Source: Candidatus Schekmanbacteria bacterium RIFCSPLOWO2_02_FULL_38_14 (GTDB lineage Bacteria > Schekmanbacteria > GWA2-38-11). Taken from it: a stretch of DNA of 64,000 nt. The notes beneath the pieces are model-generated. The model was given only the letters and a program-made list of their open reading frames with translations, was not told the DNA's origin and searched no databases. This document shows, piece after piece, positions 9,338 through 18,590 of this stretch; the first letter of the stretch is position 1; every line of letters begins with the position of its first letter. The position numbers were made by a program, and so were the translations under genes. The stretch spans positions 85,486-149,485 of the forward strand of contig MGDH01000009.1 of the NCBI GenBank assembly GCA_001790855.1. Direction: 5' to 3'.

Positions 9338-11290
9338 TTATTTTTCCTCTACAAACTTCATCTTTATGAGGAGAGAACTTACTTTAAAAATCCCTTTCGG
9401 CTTTTTTCTGAACCTGATCCCATTCCATCCTTTTTTAAGCCATGATTTATCGATAGGAATCGGTTCAAATGTATAATCCTTCCAGTTGAAATCTTTGCCT
9501 CTTCCTTCTGGCAGAGGAATTGGACCTTTCCCGTTTATAAAGAATTCTCCTTCGTTAAGGTTATCTGCATCAAACAATGTCAATATTATAAAAGCCCTTC
9601 TCGTTTTTCCTGGATCAATATCTACAAAAACAGCAGTTCCTTTTTCACTAAGTCCATCACTTTTGGTAAAATCTAAATCTCCAGAAAGTCCTGAAAAATC
9701 CTTTTCCTCTTCATGGATCTTTGGAAAAAGATCTGATTTATATTCGAGTTGTAAAGTGATTTTTGTTACCTTAAAGATTCCGCCTTTATTCTTGATAAAT
9801 TTTATCTCATTTTCACCATTTTTAAGCCAATTTTTTCCAATCGCAATTGAGTCAAACTCAAAATCCTTCCAGTTAAAACTTTTTCCTTTTCCCCACGGTA
9901 GGTCTAATGGTCCATTTCCATTTATGAATATCTTCCCTTCAGATGGATTATCCGCATCAAAAAGAGATAAAAGAATAAAAGCCTTTTCTGCTTTTTTTAG
10001 ATCAACGTCTATCGGGATATTCATTTGCCCTTCATCAGGACCTGCTTTTTTAGTAAAATCCAGAAGACCAAAGCCATGAAACTCTATCTTTTTATTTTCT
10101 AACAGAAGTTTTACATCTTTTTTTAATAAGATATCACCTTCTCTTGCTTTAAAAACAATCTCTTTTACTATTGTTCCATCTCGTGTTTTATACTCTTCAG
10201 AAAGTAATATATTCTTAGAAGAGATATTAGGATTAACAATTACTAAACCATTAGTAAATTTTCTAAAGACCGCTCCATCTTGTTGATAATAATTGCCATT
10301 AGGTTTTCCTAAGTCGAGTTCATAAAATGGATACCAAATCATCCCTTTAAAATTGTATCCTTTCATATAAGAAAAATATGCATTATCACCCTCTTTTACC
10401 AAGAGATAAGAACAGTAAAGTCTCAAAGCATCGGCCTCTTTTTTCCCAATGGCAACAGGAATAGAAATTTTATTTCTCTTGTTAATTACACTGATTATGT
10501 CTATTCCCTCCTTAAAGTCCTTAAAATAGAAATTGCCATTGTTAAGCCAATTCTCATCCATTGCTCCATCACATGTCGCAAGGTATTTAAGACTATTTTC
10601 AGTATCATATCCACGAACCTGATTGAAAACTAAAATCCTTTTACCTATTGCCTCCTTTATAGCCTTCAGAAAATCTACAGAAATCTTCCACCATTTTTCC
10701 TTATTCATACCGATAGGGGTAGCGGATGAAAATTCACGGAAATCAGAGCCATAGGGATAATTTACCCATACATTATCCAAAAAGATTCCATCATAACCAT
10801 TACTTACAAGCTCTGCCGCCAGTTTACTATAAAATTCTTGAAACCCTTTATTTTCTATATCAAGACCAAACCTTTCTTCTTTTTTATTAAGATACACCCT
10901 TACCCTCCTGCCATTTTCATCATGAAAAAACCAATTTTCATGAGAACTTATTTCCTTCCATTCTTTATACATCCTAAAGCCCTTACTGTTTTTATTCATA
11001 TTTTGCTTATAAATCTTTTCCATATTGGAGACATCAAAAGGACTCATATAGGCAAGGATTATAAGATTTTTTTTATTATCTTTAAGAATGGCCGGAGGGT
11101 TTGGGTACCAATATGAATCTAGGATAACTAGATCAAGTTTTTTTGCCATTTCTTTGAATTGCTCATCAGAATATTTGCCAAAGCAGTAGCCAAAAAATCT
11201 TGCAAATTTAGGGTCTGCAGAATAACTCGGCAATCTCAATAAACAAAAGCAAATAAAGATAACATAGATTATAACCCTCTTATTATTCAT
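9338..11290 (-). CDS. Secreted glycoside-hydrolase-like protein (GHL15-like TIM barrel) with duplicated C-terminal domains
   Basis: A 650-residue protein with a signal peptide (~1-25, ending SYSA). Residues ~28-350 resemble a TIM-barrel hydrolase of the uncharacterised GHL15/GH114-like type (LDLVILDSYWYPNP, GYDGIFLDNVWVNYP with acidic residues, CDGAMDENW). The C-terminal ~220 residues are two copies of a ~105-residue beta-rich module. Each has an LDFTK start, a FILLSLFDAD/FIILTLFDAD strand, a FINGxGP.xLP segment, FNWKD.xF and an xKNWLK/xKSWLK stretch. The duplication is clear by eye. It probably trims or binds an extracellular glycan, perhaps the EPS itself, and the repeats may bind carbohydrate. 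Lying among glycosyltransferases, it fits an EPS-processing role. Catalytic residues are inferred. Confidence 0.72.
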   Translation of the reverse strand: MNNKRVIIYVIFICFCLLRLPSYSADPKFARFFGYCFGKYSDEQFKEMAKKLDLVILDSYWYPNPPAILKDNKKNLIILAYMSPFDVSNMEKIYKQNMNKNSKGFRMYKEWKEISSHENWFFHDENGRRVRVYLNKKEERFGLDIENKGFQEFYSKLAAELVSNGYDGIFLDNVWVNYPYGSDFREFSSATPIGMNKEKWWKISVDFLKAIKEAIGKRILVFNQVRGYDTENSLKYLATCDGAMDENWLNNGNFYFKDFKEGIDIISVINKRNKISIPVAIGKKEADALRLYCSYLLVKEGDNAYFSYMKGYNFKGMIWYPFYELDLGKPNGNYYQQDGAVFRKFTNGLVIVNPNISSKNILLSEEYKTRDGTIVKEIVFKAREGDILLKKDVKLLLENKKIEFHGFGLLDFTKKAGPDEGQMNIPIDVDLKKAEKAFILLSLFDADNPSEGKIFINGNGPLDLPWGKGKSFNWKDFEFDSIAIGKNWLKNGENEIKFIKNKGGIFKVTKITLQLEYKSDLFPKIHEEEKDFSGLSGDLDFTKSDGLSEKGTAVFVDIDPGKTRRAFIILTLFDADNLNEGEFFINGKGPIPLPEGRGKDFNWKDYTFEPIPIDKSWLKKGWNGIRFRKKPKGIFKVSSLLIKMKFVEEK

Positions 11291-11541
11291 AAATCGCCCA
11301 TCTTCCTAAAAAAACAGAGCCTCTTTTTTTGAAAACTAACAACTTATAATTTTATAAAAGAAATTTATTCTTCATAGTGTTAGCTTTTTGAAAAAATCAA
11401 TATATGGTTTTGCTCCATTATAAATTTATTTTAGCTTCCCCAGAAGTAAACGTCAAAGGCTTCTGAATATAAACATCATACAGCTTCGATAGTCAATTTT
11501 TGTGAGAAAATGAGACGCAACAAAGTAGGTAATACGTCACT

Positions 11542-12774
11542 TTAATATATAATATTTTCATAGAAAATATTATAAAGTTTTTCAATATTTTTATTAAAGT
11601 CAAATTTATCCTCAACTGTTTTCCGAGCATTAAAAATTATTTCCTTTCTTGCAACCGTATTGCAACTTAAATATTTAATAGCTTCAATTATTTCTTGAGG
11701 AGATTTCTCGTTAACTAAAATTCCATTTGTTTTGTCAACTATTAGCTCATTTTCAACTACTGATAACCTAGTTGTTATCACTGGCAGACCTGTAGCCATT
11801 GCCTCAATTAAAACATTTGGTATGCCAAACTGATATTTCCTGATAGCAGGTAGCACAAATATATTTGAGTTTCTATAATACTCAATTACCTCATCATATG
11901 GAAGAGCTCCAGTGATTATTACATTATCTTCTAAACCGTATTTTTTGATTTTATCTTTTATTTGATTCATCAAAGACCCTTGCCCAATAATAATCGTTTG
12001 GAAATTATTATTACACTGCTTTAATAAGCGACATGCTTCAATTAGATAAATGTGACCTTTTAACTTTTCAATCCTCCCAACAGAAAGAATCTTTAAGTTG
12101 CTAAAGTCTCTTTTTTCTATAAATTGAAATATATCTAATTTAATCCCATGATAACTTAAAAATATATCTTTATTTACAGTTTCACGGAAGCACTTGCTAA
12201 GATACTTTACATTTTCTCCGGTGCAGGTTATCATAAAGCTAGATCCTTTTATCTTTTCCCCGAGCATTGTAGTATCTGCATAAATATCAGTCGCATGTCC
12301 TGCAAAACTATATGGAATTTTAGTAAGTATCTTGATAATATATGCTGTTAATGTTGGATAAGTTGCATGCATTGCATGAATATGAGTGATATTTTCTTTT
12401 TTTATTTTGTATGCGTAATAAACACTTTTAGGGAATAGAATCAGATTTTTTATAAAAGTAATCCACCCCCCTTTTACGCTATTTTTGATAACAGATATTA
12501 GTGCTTGAAAATATTTTTTGGGGTTGGTCAAAATAAAATATATGTTGCTCATAACAACTCTCATAGAAAATAGATATCCACATCTGATAACTTGGATTTT
12601 TTGTTCAATCTCCAATGCATCAGACTGAATTTTTTCCCATTTCTTATTCTTAAGTGAAAAAATTATAATGGGCATACCTTTCTTCATTAATCCATTAATT
12701 TCTCTTGATAAATAGGTTTCAGAAATTGATGGGAATCTTGAAAATATAAAAGCAATTTTTTTATCTAAGCTCAT
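11542..12774 (-). CDS. Glycosyltransferase family 4
   Basis: About 410 residues. It starts MSLDKKIAFIFSRFPSISETYL and contains a GT4 C-terminal domain: SVGRIEKLKGHIYLIEAC, IIGQGSLMNQIKDKI, and an FGIPNVLIEAMATGLP stretch around the second Glu of the E-x7-E motif. The first Glu is replaced by a Lys/Gln-rich stretch (AIRKYQFG), seen in some GT4 subgroups (WcaL-like). The frame is open 31 codons further upstream to 12867, but that extension is low complexity and unlike the family, so I choose the ATG at 12774. It probably adds a sugar during EPS assembly. A 186-base AT-rich gap precedes it. Confidence 0.85.
   Translation of the reverse strand: MSLDKKIAFIFSRFPSISETYLSREINGLMKKGMPIIIFSLKNKKWEKIQSDALEIEQKIQVIRCGYLFSMRVVMSNIYFILTNPKKYFQALISVIKNSVKGGWITFIKNLILFPKSVYYAYKIKKENITHIHAMHATYPTLTAYIIKILTKIPYSFAGHATDIYADTTMLGEKIKGSSFMITCTGENVKYLSKCFRETVNKDIFLSYHGIKLDIFQFIEKRDFSNLKILSVGRIEKLKGHIYLIEACRLLKQCNNNFQTIIIGQGSLMNQIKDKIKKYGLEDNVIITGALPYDEVIEYYRNSNIFVLPAIRKYQFGIPNVLIEAMATGLPVITTRLSVVENELIVDKTNGILVNEKSPQEIIEAIKYLSCNTVARKEIIFNARKTVEDKFDFNKNIEKLYNIFYENIIY
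11548..11574. repeat. Perfect AT-rich inverted repeat at the 3' end of a GT4 gene
   Basis: Two 12-base arms (TATAATATTTTC and its complement) flank a three-base loop, inside the last codons of the GT4 gene ending at 11542. The stem holds only one G-C pair, so it is a weak hairpin. It could slow RNA decay or be chance in AT-rich DNA. The 251 bases between this gene and 11290 hold no other feature that I can see. Confidence 0.35.
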
Positions 12775-12960
12775 GTTGTCTTTTTGTATTTGACTATTCT
12801 TTTGTTTCAAAATCATTTTTTTCATTAATAGAAAAAATGTTCCTATTACTTTAATATGACAAATCAAGAAAACAATCAGTTGTCAATAAATTCCAAGATT
12901 TTTATCAATGTTTTAAAACCTAATTCTGAATTTGAAAAATATTGTTGGAAAATATCCTCC

Positions 12961-14172
12961 TCATACTTTAGCCTTTACCATCTCATATCTCAAAATCTTT
13001 ATAGAGGTCAATATCCCTGAAAAAATATAAAAAAACCTATAATATTGCTGAGATAAAAAGAAACCTGAAAACAAAAATGCTATAAAACCAATTCTTAACC
13101 CTTGTGAGATGCCCTTGAGATAAGAATATTCCCCATTTACAAAAAACTTTTCAGAATCCCTGCTACCTTTTATCACTGCAAAAGCAATCGCAATATATAT
13201 AAATAAATTGACAAGTCCGGTCTCAGTGGCAATTTCCAGATAGGTGTTATGGGCTACATGCTCAACATCAACTCTTTCAAACTTCCCCAATCGCGCCCTT
13301 GCCATTCTGAAAGCACCTATTCCCACCCCAAAAATAGGACTTTGTTTAATCATCTCTTTTCCATCCTCTATTGCAATAAGCCGCGCTCTTATGGAACCAT
13401 CTGCTACCTCCTCATTTGCAGTAATGGTATCCATCCTTTCCCAGAATGAACCAGGTGTTTTATAAAAAAGAAAGGCAAGAAGGGCTATCATTAGAACCAG
13501 ATATTTTAAATTCTTCCTCTGCAAGATAAGGAGCTGAAAGAATACTATAGCACTTGCAATCATTGCACCTCGTGATAACGTCCTGGTAAAAAAATAAGAA
13601 TAGGAGAAAAAAGAAAAAACAAGAAAGGCTTTTTTTGCAATGGAGGATTCATTTTTCATCAAGATAATGGTAAGAGGCAAAACCATAAGCATATGGAGGC
13701 CATATTCATTAGGGTCACCCCCTATACCCCCATAAAAGGAGCCAAGTCTATATGGAAGCAGGCCTTCTCTATGAGCAATAAATGTTCCCAGATTATCAAA
13801 GATGGTAAATATAAGAATTATCCATACAAATCGCTTTATTGACTTTTCATCATCAAGAACCATAATAATCAGAAAAAAAAGTGTTATGGGTTTATATAGT
13901 TCTGGCAGAATTTCCAGAGACTCATTAAAATAGGGTGAGATTAGGACAGAGCTTAGAGAGAAAAAGAAGAAAAGGATGAAAAGAATGGCTTCAGAGCTTT
14001 TGGGAATTCGAAATTTTCTTGAAAGAAAAACTAAAATCAGCGTGATGATAGGAACCACCAGGGCAAGACGTAAAGGTATCAAAGACTGATATCTCTCAGC
14101 AGGTCTGAAAAAGAAAAGAGCTAAATAAACTACTAAACCCCAGAAGGAAAGATTCAAGTTCTTTCTCCGCAA
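12961..14172 (-). CDS. O-antigen ligase / Wzy-type polymerase
   Basis: A ~403-residue protein with 10-12 membrane helices and a large periplasmic loop that ends in ERVDVEHVAHNTYLEIATE. This H-N-x-Y/F-L motif marks the O-antigen ligase/Wzy superfamily (PF04932). It either polymerises lipid-linked repeat units in the periplasm or ligates the chain to an acceptor. The track-length start is a TTG at 14172 with no clear ribosome site. Another TTG at 14157 is preceded by GGAGAA at good spacing and may be the real start. Its presence beside an ABC exporter is notable, because ABC-exported chains are normally polymerised in the cytoplasm. Confidence 0.85.
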   Translation of the reverse strand: MRRKNLNLSFWGLVVYLALFFFRPAERYQSLIPLRLALVVPIITLILVFLSRKFRIPKSSEAILFILFFFFSLSSVLISPYFNESLEILPELYKPITLFFLIIMVLDDEKSIKRFVWIILIFTIFDNLGTFIAHREGLLPYRLGSFYGGIGGDPNEYGLHMLMVLPLTIILMKNESSIAKKAFLVFSFFSYSYFFTRTLSRGAMIASAIVFFQLLILQRKNLKYLVLMIALLAFLFYKTPGSFWERMDTITANEEVADGSIRARLIAIEDGKEMIKQSPIFGVGIGAFRMARARLGKFERVDVEHVAHNTYLEIATETGLVNLFIYIAIAFAVIKGSRDSEKFFVNGEYSYLKGISQGLRIGFIAFLFSGFFLSQQYYRFFYIFSGILTSIKILRYEMVKAKV

Positions 14173-14260
14173 AAACTTTTATTTCTTAATTCTATCTAAG
14201 ACTTTCGCTAACTTCATATATTACTTACTTTTTTTGAAAATTATAAAAAGATGAGGAATT

Positions 14261-16201
14261 CTATTGATTAAACAAGTTTGCAAGATCCATTTCAGGCTTT
14301 TCAACCTTTGGTAGATCATAGAAGATTCGCAACCAAATCTCCAACACAACAAATGACCATATATCCACCCATGACAGAGTCCGAAAAATATAGAAGTCTT
14401 CATATAATCTCTTTAATTCTTTTTTATCAAAAATATCTCGCGCCGCAATTCCCTTTTCAGAAAAGACATAATCAACAATAGGTTTAAGATCTGACCGTAA
14501 CCAGACATCAAAAGGAATCTTAAAGGCCATTTTAGGGCGTTTTAAAATCTCTTTCGGCACACTACCTGATGCCAAACTGTGCAAGATATATTTTTTAATT
14601 CCATCTTTTGATTTTAAGTTATTTGGTAGATTCACACAAAATTCCAAAACCTGCACATCCAAATATGGAAACACAGGTTCAGCATCATAAAACTTACAAA
14701 TACTATTATAAGGCATCAACTGTTGATTTGGCATATAAGTCTTGAACGCTATGTATGTATACTTATCTGAAATTATCTTTAGTCCGGAATTTTTAAAATA
14801 TTGAATGTATAAGTCTGGAATTGATCTTATGTCTCTCATATTCTCATTTGTAAAAATTCTTCGGATTCTTTCTTCCCTGATCACTGACCCTTTCCATTTA
14901 AAATAACCAAGGCTTGAAAAAAAATAATCATGAATACCTCTCAAATATCTTATCTTAAATTCTTCTTTTAAATAGCGGGAAAAAGCCTCTGACATTTCAT
15001 AAATTCTTCTTCTGTTTTTTACTCCTAATAACTTTATAAAACTCAGATATCTTTCAATTACGTTGAAATATGTCCATCGCTCATCGAGACCAAATAGAGT
15101 ATCAGCGCCTTCACCCAAAAAATAATGTTGTATGCCTTCAACATGCCCTAACTTTGAAACAAGCTGGAGTTTAAACCCACTGTTTGAAACAGGTGTATTC
15201 ATATTCCATACCATATTAACAAGATTATTTCTTATATCGTTAGCTTTAAAAACAACATTTGTATGAACTGTGTTTAAATGCCTGGAAACAATTTCCGCAT
15301 AAGAAGATTCATTACTCTCTTTTCCTTCGTCTCCAAAAGTCACATGAAATGTCCGAATTGGCTCTGCATAGTATTGATGCAGTAATGCCGCCACATAGCT
15401 TGAATCAATCCCACCACTTAACAATATCCCTGCTGAAGAAGGCTCAATGCTGCTGCAAATCCTCCTCACAGTATTTTCAAGTAAATCTTTCATTTCCTTC
15501 ATAGCTGCTTGCTCAGTTATATTTTGGTTAGACTTAATTTTTATATCCCAGTATTGTTTCAGAAACAGTGTATCATCTTGATATATGAGATAGTATCCAG
15601 GCAGAAGACTATATAGGCCACTAATCGGAGTAGCAGGCTGCTCAAATGCTTTCATAAAAAGAAAATGGAAAATACCTTCGATGTTCAATTCTTTCTTTAT
15701 TATTTCGCTTGCGAGTATTCCTTTTACAGATGAAGCTAATAAGAAGAATTTCCCATTTTGATCCTGGTAATAAAAAAGGGGTTTTTCACCCAACCTATCC
15801 CGGGCTGCAAATAATCTTTTTTTGTGTTTATCCCAAACAGCAAAAGCAAATACACCTTCAATATATTCTAAACAATTTTCTTGATATTCTGCATATAGGC
15901 TCAGAAGTAATTCAGCATCAGAGCAATCTTCTTTAATTTCGTATCCATTTTTTCTAAGAATATTAAGCAACTCTAATCTATTTAAAACCTTACCATCAAA
16001 GACAACTGCTGCTGAATCTGTTATATCAGCATTGCCTTTATCTTTATCTTTTAACCCACCGTATCCTAAAGCAGCCTCTCCATAGGAGAAAAAATTAACA
16101 CCTGAGGATGAAATAGTGGCTTGAGCCTTACACATTTGAGAAATATAATGGTCTATATTTTCAGATAGTTTTCTATTAAAAATAGCGCCAGCAAAATTCA
16201 T
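14261..16201 (-). CDS. Asparagine-synthase-like amidotransferase lacking the glutaminase cysteine
   Basis: A 646-residue AsnB-like protein. Residues 1-~200 form an Ntn glutaminase fold, but the mature N-terminus reads MNFAGAIF instead of MCGI, so the nucleophile Cys2 is absent. The glutamine-pocket motifs (HRRL, NGEIYN) are also lost, while ARDRLGEKPLFYY (133-145) remains. The synthetase half is intact, with the PP-loop LSGGIDSS (261-268) and the later GEGADTLFG. It should therefore activate a carboxylate with ATP but use ammonia, or an amine donor, from another source. AsnB homologues are regular members of exosortase-EPS loci, where amidation of uronic acids or a similar role is supposed. 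The target is unknown. Confidence 0.85.
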   Translation of the reverse strand: MNFAGAIFNRKLSENIDHYISQMCKAQATISSSGVNFFSYGEAALGYGGLKDKDKGNADITDSAAVVFDGKVLNRLELLNILRKNGYEIKEDCSDAELLLSLYAEYQENCLEYIEGVFAFAVWDKHKKRLFAARDRLGEKPLFYYQDQNGKFFLLASSVKGILASEIIKKELNIEGIFHFLFMKAFEQPATPISGLYSLLPGYYLIYQDDTLFLKQYWDIKIKSNQNITEQAAMKEMKDLLENTVRRICSSIEPSSAGILLSGGIDSSYVAALLHQYYAEPIRTFHVTFGDEGKESNESSYAEIVSRHLNTVHTNVVFKANDIRNNLVNMVWNMNTPVSNSGFKLQLVSKLGHVEGIQHYFLGEGADTLFGLDERWTYFNVIERYLSFIKLLGVKNRRRIYEMSEAFSRYLKEEFKIRYLRGIHDYFFSSLGYFKWKGSVIREERIRRIFTNENMRDIRSIPDLYIQYFKNSGLKIISDKYTYIAFKTYMPNQQLMPYNSICKFYDAEPVFPYLDVQVLEFCVNLPNNLKSKDGIKKYILHSLASGSVPKEILKRPKMAFKIPFDVWLRSDLKPIVDYVFSEKGIAARDIFDKKELKRLYEDFYIFRTLSWVDIWSFVVLEIWLRIFYDLPKVEKPEMDLANLFNQ

Positions 16202-16332
16202 TATTGCCTTAAATATTCATACGTCAATTTCAACCAAGTGACGGTTCAAAGTTGAAAGAAGGTAAATCCTCAATTTATCATGGTTAAATAAACTATTAAT
16301 TGATATATTTCAATATATTTACCTATATTTTA

Positions 16333-17511
16333 TTATAGATAATTATTTTTTGTTATATTTCTATAAAAATCAATATATTGCTTAGAAACCTTTTCAAGAG
16401 AAAAATCCAGCAGTGCTTTTTCTCTTGCTTTTTTGCCAATTTCATTAGCTTTTAAAGGGTCATTTAATAATTTTAAAATTTCCTCAGCCAATCTTTCAGG
16501 ATTATCTTGCGGAATAATAATTCCCTCCTCCTTATCTCTCATCAAGAAATCAGATATTCCGGGCATTTCAGATATTATGCAAGGTAAACCACAAGCCATA
16601 GCTTCTATCACAACATTTGGACAGCCTTCCTGACGCGAGGGGAAAACAAATATATCAGATGCTCTCAAATAATTACTAACTTCTTTACTTTCCCCTGTAA
16701 AAATGATATCATTTTCTAAACTGTACTTTGAAATTTTATTTATAATTTCTCCAACAAAAAGATTATTTTCTTTTTCCAATATTTCAAATTTATTAGGTCC
16801 TACAAGAAGAAGAAATGAATTTTGAAATTCTTTATTTATTATTTTAAATGCCTCAATTAATATATCTACACCCTTTCTTCTAATAATTGATCCCATAAAA
16901 CACAGAATTTTTTTATTTATTGGCAATCCTAATTTCTCTCGTAGATATCTTTTATCTTCTTCTGGATAAAATTCATCCATAGGCTTCCCATTAGGTATTA
17001 ATGCCACCTTTTTAGTATCAAATTTACAATCATTATAGGTTTTGACCATAATTGGAGAAATGGCAATATATCCATCAATTAATGATAGCAAAATATATCT
17101 CCATCTTCCCCTCCGACCTTTTTTCTTTAGCGTGACCATATCATCACTTCCATAACAAGCTGATTGAAAAATAAACTTTTTCTTAAAAAGCTTACAAAAT
17201 AGTAATGAGGAAATATAACCCTTAGCAAGACTATTGGAATGTATAATATCAAAATTATTTCTCATTTTTAATAAAAGTAAAAAAAAATTTAATCCAAATA
17301 ATAATTCCCCAAAATATTTCCTTTTATTAGATTTGAACCTATAAATTGGTATCCCATCTATTACATCACAGGAAGAGCTGTTATCATAATTACAAGTAAT
17401 AATAAATGTATTAATATTTTCTTTTTTAAACTCTTTACATAGTATTTCAAGAAAAATAGCACGCCCACTAAATATAGGCTTATATCTGTCAATCAGCATG
17501 CAAATATTCAT
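16333..17511 (-). CDS. Glycosyltransferase family 4
   Basis: A 392-residue GT-B enzyme. The N-terminal domain (MLIDRYKPIFSGRAIFLEIL) is followed by the donor domain with GSIIRRKGVDILIEAF, LLVGPNKFE and the E-x7-E motif in SRQEGCPNVVIEAMACGLP. It belongs to the GT4 set of the EPS locus and probably adds an internal sugar of the repeat unit. It starts at an ATG 5 bases after the stop of the preceding GT2 gene (17517-18557). The downstream gap to the AsnB-like gene is 131 AT-rich bases. Confidence 0.88.
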   Translation of the reverse strand: MNICMLIDRYKPIFSGRAIFLEILCKEFKKENINTFIITCNYDNSSSCDVIDGIPIYRFKSNKRKYFGELLFGLNFFLLLLKMRNNFDIIHSNSLAKGYISSLLFCKLFKKKFIFQSACYGSDDMVTLKKKGRRGRWRYILLSLIDGYIAISPIMVKTYNDCKFDTKKVALIPNGKPMDEFYPEEDKRYLREKLGLPINKKILCFMGSIIRRKGVDILIEAFKIINKEFQNSFLLLVGPNKFEILEKENNLFVGEIINKISKYSLENDIIFTGESKEVSNYLRASDIFVFPSRQEGCPNVVIEAMACGLPCIISEMPGISDFLMRDKEEGIIIPQDNPERLAEEILKLLNDPLKANEIGKKAREKALLDFSLEKVSKQYIDFYRNITKNNYL

Positions 17512-17516
17512 TTAAT

Positions 17517-18557
17517 TTATTGATTTATTACTCTTTTAATCTTCTTATCAAGATATCTGACTATTAACCTTTTGGGGATAAAGGTTGAAATTAAAAAGCC
17601 CTTAAGGTTCTTAAAAGTGAGCTTATATATTAGGCTTATTAAATAGTAATCTCTTGCTAAATGAAACATATTTTTCTCTTTAAAATAATAGTAACCTATT
17701 CTATAATAGGTGTTTGATATGTTAAAATTAATCTGCCTTCTTTCTTCCTTGGACATTTTATTCCAATAGCGACTCTTTACATCAATCCAGACCTTTAAAG
17801 ATTCGCTAAAAGTTTTTGGTCTGTCTCTATTCTGATTAGCAAGATTTTGTCCATGACACAGTATATTACAACCCACTTTCTCCAAAAAGCATACATCTAT
17901 TTTTTCGTCTTTGGCAATCCTGATGACTAAATGCTGATCTTCACCGATCAGAATATCCTCACTAAATCTATATTTATCCAATAATTCCTCACGGAACACA
18001 CTTGACTGGATTGGAATGAGATATCCCTTCAATAAGTATCCAAAGATATTCTCAGTAAATTTTCTGCAAAGAGGGCTATAAGTAACTACTTCATGAGGTA
18101 TCTGTTTTAAAGCAGTTGTTTCTCCAAAGAATGATTCATTGATTACTTCCTCACCCTTAAGGTATCTGCATTCAGAAAATACTGTCCCTATTTTTTCATC
18201 TTTTTCTAAAATACTTATACAATCTTTTAGATGTTCCTTTTCCCACCAGTCATCTGAATCAAGAAAAGCAATATACTTACCTCCGGAGGCTTCAATTCCT
18301 GTATTCCTTGTAACACCTGCTCCTCTTTTATCTTTTAAGTTATTTATCAACCTGATATTGTTATTGTCTCTTATAAACCCTGTTACAATTTTTTCAGTTT
18401 CATCAGTTGAATGATCATTTACAATTATTAATTCCCAATTTTTATAGCTTTGTTCTATAACACTTTCAATAGCTTTTGGTAAAAACTTTGCTCTATTATA
18501 TGTTGGAATAATCACGCTGACTAAGGATTTGTTATCTGACCCACTAACTTTATTCAT
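17517..18557 (-). CDS. Glycosyltransferase family 2
   Basis: A 346-residue protein with a GT-A domain in the first ~220 residues: VSVIIPTYNRAKFL, IIVNDHSTDETE, GVTRNTGIEASGGKYIAFLDSDD (the DSDD metal site). The C-terminal ~120 residues are basic and helical, without a clear membrane span. It is an inverting enzyme, probably peripheral to the inner membrane. GGAGG lies about 12 bases before the ATG. It is in series with two further GT2 genes upstream, all of different sequence, which suggests a glycan repeat of several sugars. Confidence 0.88.
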   Translation of the reverse strand: MNKVSGSDNKSLVSVIIPTYNRAKFLPKAIESVIEQSYKNWELIIVNDHSTDETEKIVTGFIRDNNNIRLINNLKDKRGAGVTRNTGIEASGGKYIAFLDSDDWWEKEHLKDCISILEKDEKIGTVFSECRYLKGEEVINESFFGETTALKQIPHEVVTYSPLCRKFTENIFGYLLKGYLIPIQSSVFREELLDKYRFSEDILIGEDQHLVIRIAKDEKIDVCFLEKVGCNILCHGQNLANQNRDRPKTFSESLKVWIDVKSRYWNKMSKEERRQINFNISNTYYRIGYYYFKEKNMFHLARDYYLISLIYKLTFKNLKGFLISTFIPKRLIVRYLDKKIKRVINQ

Positions 18558-18590
18558 TTATAACTTACCTCCAAATTGAGCTCTTTTCTA

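Noticed and set aside
9486-10079. Open frame of 197 codons on the plus strand
   Set aside because: It lies entirely opposite the duplicated C-terminal modules of the hydrolase-like gene. Its sequence shows the same duplication in mirror form and no ribosome site, so it is a shadow.
12775-12867. Upstream 31-codon extension of the GT4 gene ending at 11542
   Set aside because: Lys/Gln-rich and unlike GT4 N-termini; the ATG at 12774 begins exactly where family similarity begins.
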